A DNA stretch of 64,000 nt, taken from NCBI GenBank assembly GCA_963799045.1, contig CAWCVN010000007.1, positions 372,001 to 436,000 on the forward strand, in the 5' to 3' direction. The notes under the pieces are model-generated. The model saw nothing but the letters and a program-made list of their open reading frames with translations. It was not told the origin of the DNA and did no database searches. Position 1 is the first letter of the stretch; every line of letters begins with the position of its first letter. Positions 17,045-26,127 of this stretch are shown here, piece by piece. This stretch comes from DASRSS01 sp963799045 (GTDB taxonomy: Bacteria > Actinomycetota > Actinomycetes > Mycobacteriales > Jatrophihabitantaceae). Made by a program: the position numbers and the translations under genes.

Positions 17045-17064
17045 CTACCCTAAGGCGAGGGTAG
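17045..17064. promoter_or_regulatory. MerR-type operator upstream of the RF3 gene
   Basis: CTACCCT-AAGGCG-AGGGTAG, with arms and spacer length identical to 15304-15323, again followed by AGT to give TAGAGT (17062-17067). It lies 27 bp before the ATG of the RF3 gene, consistent with the promoter-embedded position of MerR operators. Confidence 0.7.
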
Positions 17065-17090
17065 AGTCGGCTTGTTGAGCGGCCCGTGCG

Positions 17091-18779
17091 ATGGCCGGGA
17101 ATGTGATCGATCGACGAGAGGTGCTCCTGCCGTTGAGTACCGAACCTGAGCGCTCCGACGTGGCTCCCGACGACGTGGCTCACGACGACGCGGCGAGCGG
17201 CGAGGTGCTGATCGAGGCTCGGCGGCGGCGGACGTTCGCGGTCATCAGTCATCCTGACGCCGGCAAGTCGACGCTCACCGAGGCGCTCGCCCTGCACGCC
17301 CACGCCATCTCGGAGGCCGGCGCGGTGCACGGCAAGGCGGGCCGGCGCGGCGTCACGTCGGACTGGATGGAGATGGAGAAGAACCGCGGCATCTCGATCT
17401 CCTCCGCGGTGCTGCAGTTCGAGTACCGCGACACGGTGATCAACCTGCTCGACACACCGGGGCACGCCGACTTCTCCGAGGACACCTATCGGGTGCTGGC
17501 GGCGGTGGACGGCGCGGTGATGCTGCTCGACGCGGCCAAGGGCCTGGAGCCGCAGACGCTCAAGCTGTTCGACGTCTGCCGCAATCGGCGCTTGCCGGTG
17601 ATCACGTTCGTCAACAAGTGGGACCGGCCGGGTCGCGAATCGCTGGAGCTGTTGGACGAGATCGAGCAGCGCATCGGGCTGCGCGCCACCCCGCTGACCT
17701 GGCCGGTCGGCATCGCCGGTGACTTCCGCGGCGTCATCGACCGGCAACGCGGGCACTACACCCGCTTCCACCGCACCCCCGGCGGTGCCTCCATCGCCGA
17801 GGAACAAGCCGTCCCGGCCGAGCAGGCCACGACTGAAGAGGGCTCAGCCTGGCAGCAGGCCGTCGAGGAGACCAGCCTGCTCAGCGAGATCGGCGCCGAC
17901 CTGGACCTGCCCACCTACTACGCCGGCACGTCCACCCCGGTCCTGTTCGGGGCCGCGCTGTCCAACTTCGGGGTCCGCCGTCTGCTCGACACCATGGTCG
18001 ATCTCGCCCCACCGCCCTCGGACCGCGCCGACGAGAGCGACCAGCCACGTCCGGTCACCGCGCCGTTCGCGGGACAGGTGTTCAAGGTCCAGGCCGGTGC
18101 CAACCGGGCGCACCGCGACCGCGTCGCTTTCGTCCGAGTGTGCTCCGGGCGCTTCGAGCGGGGCATGGTCGTCACCCACGCCCAGACCGGCAAGCCGTTC
18201 ACCACCAAGTACGCCCACTCCTCCTTCGGACAAGACCGGCGCACCGTCGAGGTCTGCTACCCCGGTGACATCGTCGGGCTGGTCAACGCCTCGGCGCTGA
18301 CGGTCGGCGACACCCTCTACGCCGAACAGCCGGTCACGTTCCCGCGCATCCCCAGCTTCGCGCCGGAACACTTCGCCGTCGTGCGCGCCGCCGACTTCAG
18401 TCGGTTCAAGCAGTTCCGGCGCGGGATGGCGCAACTGGCCGAAGAGGGTGTTGTCCAGGTCCTCTACTCCGACCTGCGCGGCGACCAGGCGCCGGTGCTG
18501 GCCGCTGTCGGCCCGATGCAGTTCGACGTGGTGACCCATCGTCTGGAACACGAGTACGGCGCGACGGCCCGCCTGGAGCACCTGGACTACACCCTGGCCC
18601 GGCGCACGGACGCAGCCAGCAGCGAACGGCTCACACGCGTCTCCGGCGTCGAGGTCCTCACTCGGGTCACCGACGGCGTCCTGCTCGCCCTGTTCCCGAA
18701 CCGCTGGCGCCTGCACGCCACCGCGCAGCTCGACCCCGACCTGGTCCTCGAGGCCCTCGTCGCCGCGGAGCCCCCGTGA
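17091..18779 (+). CDS. prfC: Peptide chain release factor 3 (RF3)
   Basis: 562-residue translational GTPase that recycles RF1/RF2 from the ribosome. G1 SHPDAGKSTLTE near residue 54, switch I with RRGVTSDWMEMEKNRGISI, G3 DTPGHADFSEDTYR near residue 123, and G4 VNKWDRPGR in place of the common NKxD text. Domain II and III follow, with RFEKG-like FERGMVVTH and GPMQFDVV near residue 475. A 40-residue acidic N-terminal extension is unusual; a downstream start is possible. Its own MerR-type operator suggests inducible expression. Confidence 0.9.
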   Translation: MAGNVIDRREVLLPLSTEPERSDVAPDDVAHDDAASGEVLIEARRRRTFAVISHPDAGKSTLTEALALHAHAISEAGAVHGKAGRRGVTSDWMEMEKNRGISISSAVLQFEYRDTVINLLDTPGHADFSEDTYRVLAAVDGAVMLLDAAKGLEPQTLKLFDVCRNRRLPVITFVNKWDRPGRESLELLDEIEQRIGLRATPLTWPVGIAGDFRGVIDRQRGHYTRFHRTPGGASIAEEQAVPAEQATTEEGSAWQQAVEETSLLSEIGADLDLPTYYAGTSTPVLFGAALSNFGVRRLLDTMVDLAPPPSDRADESDQPRPVTAPFAGQVFKVQAGANRAHRDRVAFVRVCSGRFERGMVVTHAQTGKPFTTKYAHSSFGQDRRTVEVCYPGDIVGLVNASALTVGDTLYAEQPVTFPRIPSFAPEHFAVVRAADFSRFKQFRRGMAQLAEEGVVQVLYSDLRGDQAPVLAAVGPMQFDVVTHRLEHEYGATARLEHLDYTLARRTDAASSERLTRVSGVEVLTRVTDGVLLALFPNRWRLHATAQLDPDLVLEALVAAEPP

Positions 18780-19065
18780 GGCGACCGGCCCCGCTCCGCG
18801 CCGCGGCACCGAGGCGGACCGCGACCACAACCGTCGCGGCGCCGACGCCGAACGCGACCAGGTTCGGGATCACCAGCGCGAGATCGCCGGACGCACTGCC
18901 GTATGCGACCCACAGGGCGAAGCCGGGAAGCAGGACGGCCAGGTAGCCGAGTGAGACATCAGCCGACGACCGGCGCGCCAGCATCCGCCGGACCTGGAGC
19001 AGCGGCGCCACCGCCATCACCACCCCCCAGCTCGAGGCCGCAACAGCGAGGACCGAACTGAGCAC
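18667..19065 (-). CDS. SemiSWEET/PQ-loop type small membrane protein
   Basis: 132 residues from the GTG at 19065, which has AGGAG six bases upstream. Three TM helices are visible in residues 1-85, with SWGVVMAVAPLLQVRRMLARRSS near residue 12 holding the family's proline and ADVSLGYLAVLLPGFALWVAYG after it. Known SemiSWEETs are dimeric sugar uniporters of about 85-100 residues. The 45-residue Arg/Gly-rich tail reads antisense through the last 113 bases of the RF3 gene and has no family counterpart; it is probably a lost stop. Confidence 0.7.
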   Translation of the reverse strand: MLSSVLAVAASSWGVVMAVAPLLQVRRMLARRSSADVSLGYLAVLLPGFALWVAYGSASGDLALVIPNLVAFGVGAATVVVAVRLGAAARSGAGRLTGAPRRRGPRGPGRGRAARWRAGASGSGTGRAGRRR

Positions 19066-19251
19066 GAGGGACTCCTCGGGTGCGAGCGCACGAACCGAGG
19101 GGCCGCATCCGACGCGGATCTGCGACGGGGGCGCACATGAAGCCGAGACCAACGTTAGCGTCAGGAGCGTGAGAATGACCAGAGCACTGTCGGCAGGACC
19201 GTTCACCGTCCGAGTCGGTACCCGGGTCGACACGGATCCGGAGGAAATCGC

Positions 19252-20937
19252 GTGAGCCATCCCCACCCGGAGCTCGGCGCACCGACGCGACTGGCCAAAG
19301 GCGGGCTGCGGGTGGTCGCGCTAGGCGGACTCGGCGAGGTCGGCCGCAACATGACGGTGTTCGAACACGCCGGCCGGCTGCTGATCGTGGACTGCGGGGT
19401 GCTCTTCCCCGAAGAGACGCAACCCGGGGTCGACGTGATCCTGCCCGACTTCACCTGGATCCGGGACCGTCTCGACAAGATCGCAGCGATCGTGCTGACC
19501 CACGGGCACGAGGACCACATCGGCGGCGTGCCCTACCTGCTACGTGAGCGCCCCGACATCCCGATTGTCGGCTCGAAACTCACGCTCGCGTTCATCACCG
19601 CGAAACTCAAAGAACACCGCATCACCCCGACGACTATCGAGGTCTCCGAGGGCGGGCGGCAGCATCTCGGGCCGTTCGACTGCGAATTCATCGCGGTCAA
19701 CCACTCGATCCCCGACGGACTGGCCGTGGCGATCCGGACCACAGCCGGGCTCGTTCTGCACACCGGGGACTTCAAGATGGACCAATTCCCCCTCGACGGA
19801 CGGATCACCGACCTGCGCGCCTTCGCGCGCCTGGGCGAGGAGGGCGTCGATCTGATGCTCATCGACTCGACCAACGCCGAAGTCCCCGGCTTCACCACCG
19901 GCGAGCGTGAACTCGCCCCCGCGATCGACGAGGTGTTCCGCACTGCCCCCAAACGGATCATCGTGTCCAGCTTCGCCAGCCACGTGCACCGCATCCAGCA
20001 GGTCCTCGACGCCGCCGACCGGCACGGACGCAAGGTCGCCTTCGTCGGCCGTTCGATGGTGCGCAACATGGGGTTGGCCCGCGAACTCGGCTACCTCAAG
20101 ATTCCCGACCGCCTCGTCGTCGACCTCAAGGTCCTGGAGAAGCTGCCGGACAACCAGATCACCCTGATCTGCACCGGCTCACAGGGCGAACCGATGGCCG
20201 CCCTGTCGCGGATGGCCAACCGCGACCACATGATCCGCATCGGCGACGGAGACACAGTCCTCCTCGCAAGCTCCCTGATCCCCGGCAACGAGAACGCGAT
20301 CTACCGCGTCATCAACGCACTGATCCGCTGGGGCGCGAACGTCGTGCACAAGAGCAACGCCAAGGTCCACACCTCCGGGCACGCCAGCGCCGGCGAGCTC
20401 GTCTACTGCTATAACATCGTGCGGCCACGCCACGTCATGCCCGTGCACGGCGAATGGCGCCACCTCACCGCCAACGCCGCGCTCGCCATGAAGACCGGCG
20501 TCGCCAAGCAAAGAGTGCTACTGGCCGAGGACGGTGTCGTTGTCGACCTCGTCAACGGCCGCGCCGCCATCACAGGCAAGGTCCCTGCCGGCTACGTCTA
20601 CGTTGACGGCCAGACCGTCGGTGGCGCCACCGAAGCATCCCTCAAAGATCGCCGCACCCTGGCCGAAGAAGGCTTCATCACCATCGTGGCCATCGTCGAC
20701 GCCGACAGCGGCAAATTGACTGACCCGCTCGACTTCCTCGCCCGCGGCTTCGTCCACGACGACGCCACCTTCACCACCGTCGTCCCGCTCATCGAGAAAG
20801 CCCTCGCCAAGGCCGCCGAGGAGGGCATCGGCGAAGCGCACCAGCTCGAACAACTGATCCACCGTACCGTCAGCCGATGGGCTCGCGACACCTACCGCCG
20901 CAACCCGATTGTCGTGCCCATCATCATCGACGCCTGA
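19252..20937 (+). CDS. rnj: Ribonuclease J
   Basis: 561-residue metallo-beta-lactamase/beta-CASP nuclease of RNA decay and rRNA maturation. Zinc motif THGHEDHIGG near residue 83; further ligands in VNHSIPDG and LHTGDFKMD. The beta-CASP part has SSFASHVHRIQQV and CTGSQGEPMAALSRM, and the C-terminal domain is complete. The GTG at 19252 follows GGAGGA by 6 bases. It follows the RF3 and SemiSWEET genes with no obvious promoter motif of the MerR type. Whether it is the only RNase J of the organism cannot be known from this window. Confidence 0.93.
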   Translation: MSHPHPELGAPTRLAKGGLRVVALGGLGEVGRNMTVFEHAGRLLIVDCGVLFPEETQPGVDVILPDFTWIRDRLDKIAAIVLTHGHEDHIGGVPYLLRERPDIPIVGSKLTLAFITAKLKEHRITPTTIEVSEGGRQHLGPFDCEFIAVNHSIPDGLAVAIRTTAGLVLHTGDFKMDQFPLDGRITDLRAFARLGEEGVDLMLIDSTNAEVPGFTTGERELAPAIDEVFRTAPKRIIVSSFASHVHRIQQVLDAADRHGRKVAFVGRSMVRNMGLARELGYLKIPDRLVVDLKVLEKLPDNQITLICTGSQGEPMAALSRMANRDHMIRIGDGDTVLLASSLIPGNENAIYRVINALIRWGANVVHKSNAKVHTSGHASAGELVYCYNIVRPRHVMPVHGEWRHLTANAALAMKTGVAKQRVLLAEDGVVVDLVNGRAAITGKVPAGYVYVDGQTVGGATEASLKDRRTLAEEGFITIVAIVDADSGKLTDPLDFLARGFVHDDATFTTVVPLIEKALAKAAEEGIGEAHQLEQLIHRTVSRWARDTYRRNPIVVPIIIDA

Positions 20938-20952
20938 CCGATCAGCCGAGCC

Positions 20953-21663
20953 TCACCTGGCCACATAAACGGTGTTCGCCGATGTGCCATTTGTGAGCGG
21001 GTTGGCAAACGCGATCACGTGCGCCTGCGCGCTGGCGAAGACTTGCGCCAGCGCGGCCGTGAACTCGGCATCGGGCGGATCGTCGGACCACAGTGCGAAC
21101 ACGCCGCCCGGGCGGAGATGACGAGTGAGATCGCGTAGCCCGGCCGGCGTGTAGAACGCGGCGTGGCTCGGATGAAGGACATGGCGCGGCGTGTGGTCGA
21201 TGTCCACCAGCACGGCGTCGAACCGCCGTCCCGATCTGGCTGGATCGAAGCCGACGTCTCCCTGTGCCATAGCGAAGAAATCGCCCTCCACCAGTCGGGT
21301 TCGTGGATCCGAGACCAAGCCGGCGGTGTCGGGAAGCAATGCGCGCGCGTGCCAGTCGATGACCTCACCCAGCGCCTCCACCACCAACAGCGACGCGACC
21401 CGCGGATCCTCCAGTACGGTCCGCGCGGTATATCCGAGCCCCAGCCCCGCGGCGACTACATCCAGGCCGGTGCCCGGCAGCTCCCCTAGGCCGAGTCGCG
21501 CGAGCTCGATCTCAGCCACCGTGAACAGACTCGACATCAGGAACTCGTCGCCGAGCTTCACCTCGTACACGTCGATTTCGAGGGATGGCTCCACCCGCCG
21601 CCGCAAGCTGATGGCCCCCATGGGCGTCTCCCGCCAGGCAAGTTCCTCGAAACGTGCGCTCAA
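20953..21663 (-). CDS. Spermidine synthase-like class I methyltransferase-fold protein
   Basis: 236 residues from a TTG at 21663 with GGAGG eight bases upstream. The Rossmann fold shows DVVAAGLGLGYTARTVL near residue 70 as nucleotide motif I, VVEALGEVIDWHARALLP next, and FDAVLVDIDHTPRHVL as the DxD-like strand. The family resembles spermidine synthase (speE) but lacks the typical polyamine-site text, so the substrate is unclear. Convergent with rnj (15-bp gap). Confidence 0.75.
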   Translation of the reverse strand: MSARFEELAWRETPMGAISLRRRVEPSLEIDVYEVKLGDEFLMSSLFTVAEIELARLGLGELPGTGLDVVAAGLGLGYTARTVLEDPRVASLLVVEALGEVIDWHARALLPDTAGLVSDPRTRLVEGDFFAMAQGDVGFDPARSGRRFDAVLVDIDHTPRHVLHPSHAAFYTPAGLRDLTRHLRPGGVFALWSDDPPDAEFTAALAQVFASAQAHVIAFANPLTNGTSANTVYVAR

Positions 21664-21867
21664 TGAACAAACCTCCAAGACCCGGTGCCGCGCGCTGCTA
21701 CTGCTGAGCCGATCACCGTACCGGTGACGAGCGTGTCAGATCCGGTATGCGGCCGGTCCCGAGTGCCGCGACCCGCAGGACTGACCCACTGGATCGGTGC
21801 AGCGAGGCCCGTCAACGGATCGGCTGGCATCCAGCGTTCAAACCGCCTATTGCAGATTCGAACCAGT

Positions 21868-24288
21868 CCCAGAACTCTGGACATGGTGTGATGGATCATG
21901 AAGCGTCGGGTTGGCCTTTGACGCTGTAGGCGATCTTGAGGTTGGTGCCGGGGTAGGTCGTTTCGGTGGCGGTGAGTTGTTCGCAGAGGGCGGCGATGGC
22001 GCGGCTGCGGCGGGGCGCGCTGGCGGGGTCGAGCCGCACGTTGAGCTGGTCGCCGGTGATCTGAATGTCGCCGGAGAGGGTGAACGCCTCACGTAGTAGC
22101 GCGCGGGCTTCGTCGTCGGCTCGCGCGTAGTGTCCGTGCAGGGCGCGGGCGAGGGTGGATTCGGCGTTGTAGGCAGCCATTCGGATGGCGTGGGTAACGA
22201 GCTTGCGTTCCTCGTCGAGCAGCCGCGCGTCCGGGCGTACCTGGTGTAGCGGCAGCCGGGCTGGGGTGGTGCGGCGGTCGGTGAGGGTGCGGTCGAGTGT
22301 GGCCCGGGCGGCGGTCACCGCTCGTGCGGGTGCGGGGTTGACGACGGCGTGCCCGCCGTTGCCGGGTTGCCCGGCGCGGCGGCCGGCGTCATCGACTGCG
22401 GCCGCGAAGTCGGCCTCGGCGGCGGCGAGTTCGGCGCGGGCGGCGTCGATGGCCGCGGTGGCGGGCTTCTTGGCCGGGTTCGGAACCAGCCGGTCGGGAT
22501 CATCGTCGGTGTCGGCGTAGGAGTCCAGGGCGTCGAGCGCGAAGTGCTCGCGGGCGTATTTCAGGTAGTTCTCCTGCCGCCACCGGCGCGCGAGCCGCCA
22601 GCACAGTTCGGCCGCGGGCAGGTCGACCTGCGAGGTGAGGATGGGGATCTGCCGGCCGGTATCGGTGAGTTTGTGGATCTGGCGCAGCGCCACGCTCTGC
22701 CCGCTGCCATCACCGAGCGGCAACGCGACGGTGGTCTCGGCCAGCCGCCAGGTGTGGCTCTGCCGGTCGGGGTCGGTGAAACTCTGCTCGGTGAACTGCT
22801 CGGCCGGTAGCGGCTCGAACTCGCCTTTGCGGTAGGTCAGCACGCCGAGGCCGGCTTCGGTCAGGGCGGCGAACACAGCCGGGGACCAGCCACCCCGGTC
22901 GAAGATCATCGTCGCGTGCCGGTCCGGTCCGAGGATCGCGCGAAGGTCGGGGATGAGCCGGAGCAGCTCACTGGCAAGGCTTGCGCCCGGTAGCGCGGTG
23001 ACGACCATGACCGGGTCGGCGTCGGCGTCGGCGATCCAGGTCTCGGCGCTGGCGTGTGAGGCCAGGTGCAGTCGGGCGATGTGGGTCTTGGGCAGGTCCC
23101 GGGTGCCGAAGTAGGCGCGGGTGTGCCCGTCGACGTGCAGAAACCCCAACGCTTCCGGGCGGGCGGCGGCGTGGGTTTTGGCCAGCGCGGCCTGCAGCTG
23201 CGCGCCGCGGCGATGGCCGGCCAGCTCGGTGAGTTTGCGGCGCAGCGTCTTGACCTCCGGCGCCCGGTCCAGCCCGAGGACCCGCCCCAGATCGGCCGGG
23301 CGAATACGGGTGGCGCCCTCGGCGCGTGGTTCGCGCAGCAACGCCAGGAACAACATCGTCAGCACCGCTGCGCGCAGCCCGTAGAACCCGTGACGCAGCC
23401 GGCCGTAAACGGCGTCGAACACCTCCAACAGCCCGGTCGTCGCCAACGCCGGCACGATGAGCAACAGCCCGGCCAGCGGCAGGTGCGCCCCCGGCGTGAA
23501 CACCACCGGCGCCTCCTCAAGTAGGCCCCACCGGGCCAACTCCCGCTCGGCGACCCGCGGCGCCGGCGCAGGAAGAACAGGCAGGACCGGCTCAATCTCA
23601 CCGTCGAGGCCGTTACCACGATCGGCGATATCCGCAGCAGTGTCGATGTCGGTGTCGGTGTCGGTGTCGGCGCTCGGGTCGGTCGGCGCCGGCGAGGCGA
23701 CGGTGCGGCCCAACGCGACCCGCACCGTCGCGGTCGACACTGCGCACCGCCGGGAGATCGCGGCCAGGCTCAATCCCTGCTCGTCGAGTCGACGGATCCG
23801 CCTGGCCAGCGCGTCGGTGAGCTTGCTTGGTCCTCGCGGTCCAGGCTTGACCGGCAACAGTCCGGCTACCCCGTCGGCGCTGAAGGCCGAGCGCCAGCGC
23901 CACAACGTCACCGTCGTCACCGCGAACGCCTCAGCGACGGCGACCGCGGAGGCGATCTCGGCGGTCACCAGTTGCACCGCCGCGAGCCGCCGCGCGGTCT
24001 CATCGCCGGCCGCCCAGGCGAACGAGGCCTGCCCGCAGACGAACACCACCCCGCCCTCGTCGGTCTCGACCAGGCCGGCTACCGGTCCCACCGGCCTCGC
24101 GTCGACCGGTAGCAGCGGCAGTACCTGCTGGCTCACCCGCGACACTCTCGACCACCCCGCAATCACTATCAAGGATTACGGGAATTATCTCAGACGAACA
24201 GGCACAACCACCCACCGACACGCACGCAACACCTTGTCCTATAAGGGAATCCCGCTCAAGGCGACTCCACTATGTCCAGAGTTCTGGG
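21868..24288. mobile_element. 2.4-kb insertion element with 21-bp terminal inverted repeats
   Basis: Left end 21868-21888 and right end 24268-24288 are inverted copies (CCCAGAACTCTGGACAT followed by AGTG or GGTG) that differ at one base. Between them is one long transposase gene on the minus strand. The flanks do not show a convincing target duplication. The right flank is a recombinase fragment that begins at the IR. I do not know the IS family name for this 758-residue transposase type. Confidence 0.8.
21896..24172 (-). CDS. Large transposase of the 21.9-kb element
   Basis: 758 residues. An N-terminal HTH (AVTTVTLWRWRSAFSADGVAGL near residue 85) and a second one (LSLAAISRRCAVSTATVRVAL near residue 133) are followed by a catalytic core with FLHVDGHTRAYFG near residue 345 and MIFDRGGWSP near residue 420, candidate DDE-type acids. 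RRWRQENYLKYAREHFALD near residue 520 resembles the region holding the last catalytic acid in IS4-like transposases. A tract of Asp-Thr repeats (residues about 168-177) comes from a TCGGTG-rich run. The start is uncertain (TTG 24172 or GTG 24166). Confidence 0.8.
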   Translation of the reverse strand: MIVIAGWSRVSRVSQQVLPLLPVDARPVGPVAGLVETDEGGVVFVCGQASFAWAAGDETARRLAAVQLVTAEIASAVAVAEAFAVTTVTLWRWRSAFSADGVAGLLPVKPGPRGPSKLTDALARRIRRLDEQGLSLAAISRRCAVSTATVRVALGRTVASPAPTDPSADTDTDTDIDTAADIADRGNGLDGEIEPVLPVLPAPAPRVAERELARWGLLEEAPVVFTPGAHLPLAGLLLIVPALATTGLLEVFDAVYGRLRHGFYGLRAAVLTMLFLALLREPRAEGATRIRPADLGRVLGLDRAPEVKTLRRKLTELAGHRRGAQLQAALAKTHAAARPEALGFLHVDGHTRAYFGTRDLPKTHIARLHLASHASAETWIADADADPVMVVTALPGASLASELLRLIPDLRAILGPDRHATMIFDRGGWSPAVFAALTEAGLGVLTYRKGEFEPLPAEQFTEQSFTDPDRQSHTWRLAETTVALPLGDGSGQSVALRQIHKLTDTGRQIPILTSQVDLPAAELCWRLARRWRQENYLKYAREHFALDALDSYADTDDDPDRLVPNPAKKPATAAIDAARAELAAAEADFAAAVDDAGRRAGQPGNGGHAVVNPAPARAVTAARATLDRTLTDRRTTPARLPLHQVRPDARLLDEERKLVTHAIRMAAYNAESTLARALHGHYARADDEARALLREAFTLSGDIQITGDQLNVRLDPASAPRRSRAIAALCEQLTATETTYPGTNLKIAYSVKGQPDAS

Positions 24289-24570
24289 GCCACGCTCCGC
24301 CAGCTCGGCACCCACTTCGGCGTCAGCCGACACACCGTCTCCCGGCACCTGAAAACCCGCGGTGTCCGCCTGCGGCTCAGCTCGCCCACGCCAGACGAGG
24401 TCGAACGCGCCGTGGACCTGTACGCCCAGGGCTGGTCGCTGGTGAAGATCGCCACCGAGCTGCCCTACGACCAGGGAACCATCTACAACACCCTCAAACG
24501 AGCCGGAGTCCGCCTGCGTGACGCCCAAGGCAGGGAACAACCGCCACGCTCTCAGCGCAGTTCCGGGTAG
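24289..24570 (+). pseudogene. C-terminal fragment of a recombinase-type helix-turn-helix protein
   Basis: From the IS end the frame reads ATLRQLGTHFGVSRHTVSRHL, then DEVERAVDLYAQGWSLVKIA and GTIYNTLKRAGVRLRDAQGR, to a TAG at 24568. Two tandem HTH motifs of this kind form the C-terminus of many actinobacterial serine recombinases. No start or catalytic domain is present, because the 2.4-kb element abuts the fragment. The missing N-terminal part is not recognisable on the other side of the element, so a deletion or rearrangement accompanied the insertion. Confidence 0.7.
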
Positions 24571-24626
24571 CGCAGCAGCAGGGCGCAGCCACCGCCTCTA
24601 CGTGTTGACCGCCGACGACTGTATTC

Positions 24627-25871
24627 CTAATGGATGCACCCTCTGGCTGGATTGACCAAACCGCCGGGGCTCGGAGATGAGGCGGGTCGGGAGTCACTAC
24701 CATTATTGGACCTATCACCGACGCTCGCAGTGTGGTGGACTCCTCCCACCGGATAAAGCTGACGCTGTATCCATGCCCGGACCATCTTGGGGTCCACCGT
24801 GAGCACCGATGACGCGAAGCTGTCGTTGGCGATGTGAACCATTGCACTTCCAGTGGTCGGAATCGTCTGCCCGACGATGTTGTTGCTCTCGAGTCCAATC
24901 ATCTGATCGGCGAGCGACTGAAGCGTGAAGCCGCTATCTACAACCAGCGAGTTCTTCACCGCCTTAATAAGCGAACTTAGGCGCCCGGGACTGGATAGCA
25001 CTCCGATACTCAATGCCCGCCGGAATGCTTGTGCAATGAAGTACCGCTGACGCTCCTCGCGTCCGAGATCGTCGCCGATACCCGGAAGGTTGTGCCGCTG
25101 CCGAACGAATTCCAAGGACTCGATGGCGTTGAGATGGTGCCGGCCCGCAGTCATCTTGAATCCGGAACCAGCGCGTCCTTGACCATGCGCAAGGTTGTAG
25201 GCAACTGTGTCATCAACGCTGTCGCACAAGTTAACATCGATGCCGCCGATAGCTTTCGCGATACTCTCAAACCCGCTAAATCCGACCTGAATGTAGTGAT
25301 CTATGGTTAGACCTGTCAAGTCACTTACGGTCTTAATTAGGAGATTCTCTCCGGCTTGTTCTGCGGCCGGAGTGTCTTGCCCCTGACTCGCATCCGCAAA
25401 GGCTGCGTTGATCTTGTTCTTTGCCCAGCCGTCGGGTATAGCCACGTACGTATCACGTGGTATAGATATTAGCATCGCCCGCGACCCGTCGCTAGGGACA
25501 TGGATTACCATAATCGTGTCGGTACTCGTGGACGCAGCGCTACCCACCTTTAATGCTCGCTCTTCCGCGGATGTGAGCCCAACCCGCGAGTCGATGCCGA
25601 CCACCAAAATGTTTTGAGAGGTGCCCAAGTTTCCACTTGATGCAACCCTGTTGCGAGGTGCCTGCCCCAGGCTTTCCAGCTGTACACGATGCAGACCGCT
25701 ATCAAGCGAGCGATAACTATGGGCCAAGTATCCCGTGCCGACAAGCAACGATGCCGAGACAGCAGCCGCAGCGCACTTCATCAGCATCATTGCGCGAGGA
25801 CGCAAGCGGGTCGCGCGCGTACGGTAACCTTGACCACCGCGATGGCGCCCGCGAGCTTCAGCCGCCTCCAA
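24627..25871 (-). CDS. LytR-CpsA-Psr (LCP) family protein
   Basis: 414 residues. Cytoplasmic basic N-terminus, one TM helix (about residues 30-50), then the LCP domain with NILVVGIDSR near residue 87, STDTIMVIHVP, ISIPRDTYVAIP and NKINAAFA, and later GGIDVNLCDSV and SLEFVRQRHNLPGIGDDLGREERQR. LCP enzymes transfer undecaprenyl-linked glycopolymers to peptidoglycan. The TTG at 25871 is preceded by AAGGTGAG. Base composition is much less GC-rich than the flanking core, a sign of transfer. The Ser/Pro-rich tail is variable. No glycan-synthesis genes adjoin it. Confidence 0.87.
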   Translation of the reverse strand: MEAAEARGRHRGGQGYRTRATRLRPRAMMLMKCAAAAVSASLLVGTGYLAHSYRSLDSGLHRVQLESLGQAPRNRVASSGNLGTSQNILVVGIDSRVGLTSAEERALKVGSAASTSTDTIMVIHVPSDGSRAMLISIPRDTYVAIPDGWAKNKINAAFADASQGQDTPAAEQAGENLLIKTVSDLTGLTIDHYIQVGFSGFESIAKAIGGIDVNLCDSVDDTVAYNLAHGQGRAGSGFKMTAGRHHLNAIESLEFVRQRHNLPGIGDDLGREERQRYFIAQAFRRALSIGVLSSPGRLSSLIKAVKNSLVVDSGFTLQSLADQMIGLESNNIVGQTIPTTGSAMVHIANDSFASSVLTVDPKMVRAWIQRQLYPVGGVHHTASVGDRSNNGSDSRPASSPSPGGLVNPARGCIH

Positions 25872-26127
25872 AATCTCACCTTCAACTCTCTTTGAGGGAG
25901 CTTGACCGTAATTCTCTCATGCGGCTGCTGACGTCGACCTGTGCTTCGCAGGCTCCTCTCACACATACGCCAGGTGGTGCTTGGAGATTGATGACGGTTG
26001 CCCGCAAGCGTGGGGCTCGCGGCGGAAGTGAGTCACGAGTCCACTGTCGTATGGACTTGAGGCGACGCGAGCCGGGCACGCGTGGGGTTCGTTGGCCGCC
26101 TAGTGCGGTCACTTCCCCGAGCTTGTC

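Noticed and set aside
21660..21899. 79-codon frame between the transposon and the spermidine synthase-like gene
   Set aside because: It starts within the transposon end, overlaps the ribosome site of the next gene and has no recognisable motif.
23641..23670. TCGGTG-rich repeats in the transposase gene as a CRISPR or minisatellite
   Set aside because: They are short in-frame repeats coding for Asp-Thr within an otherwise continuous transposase; no spacer structure. I saw no CRISPR array anywhere in the window.
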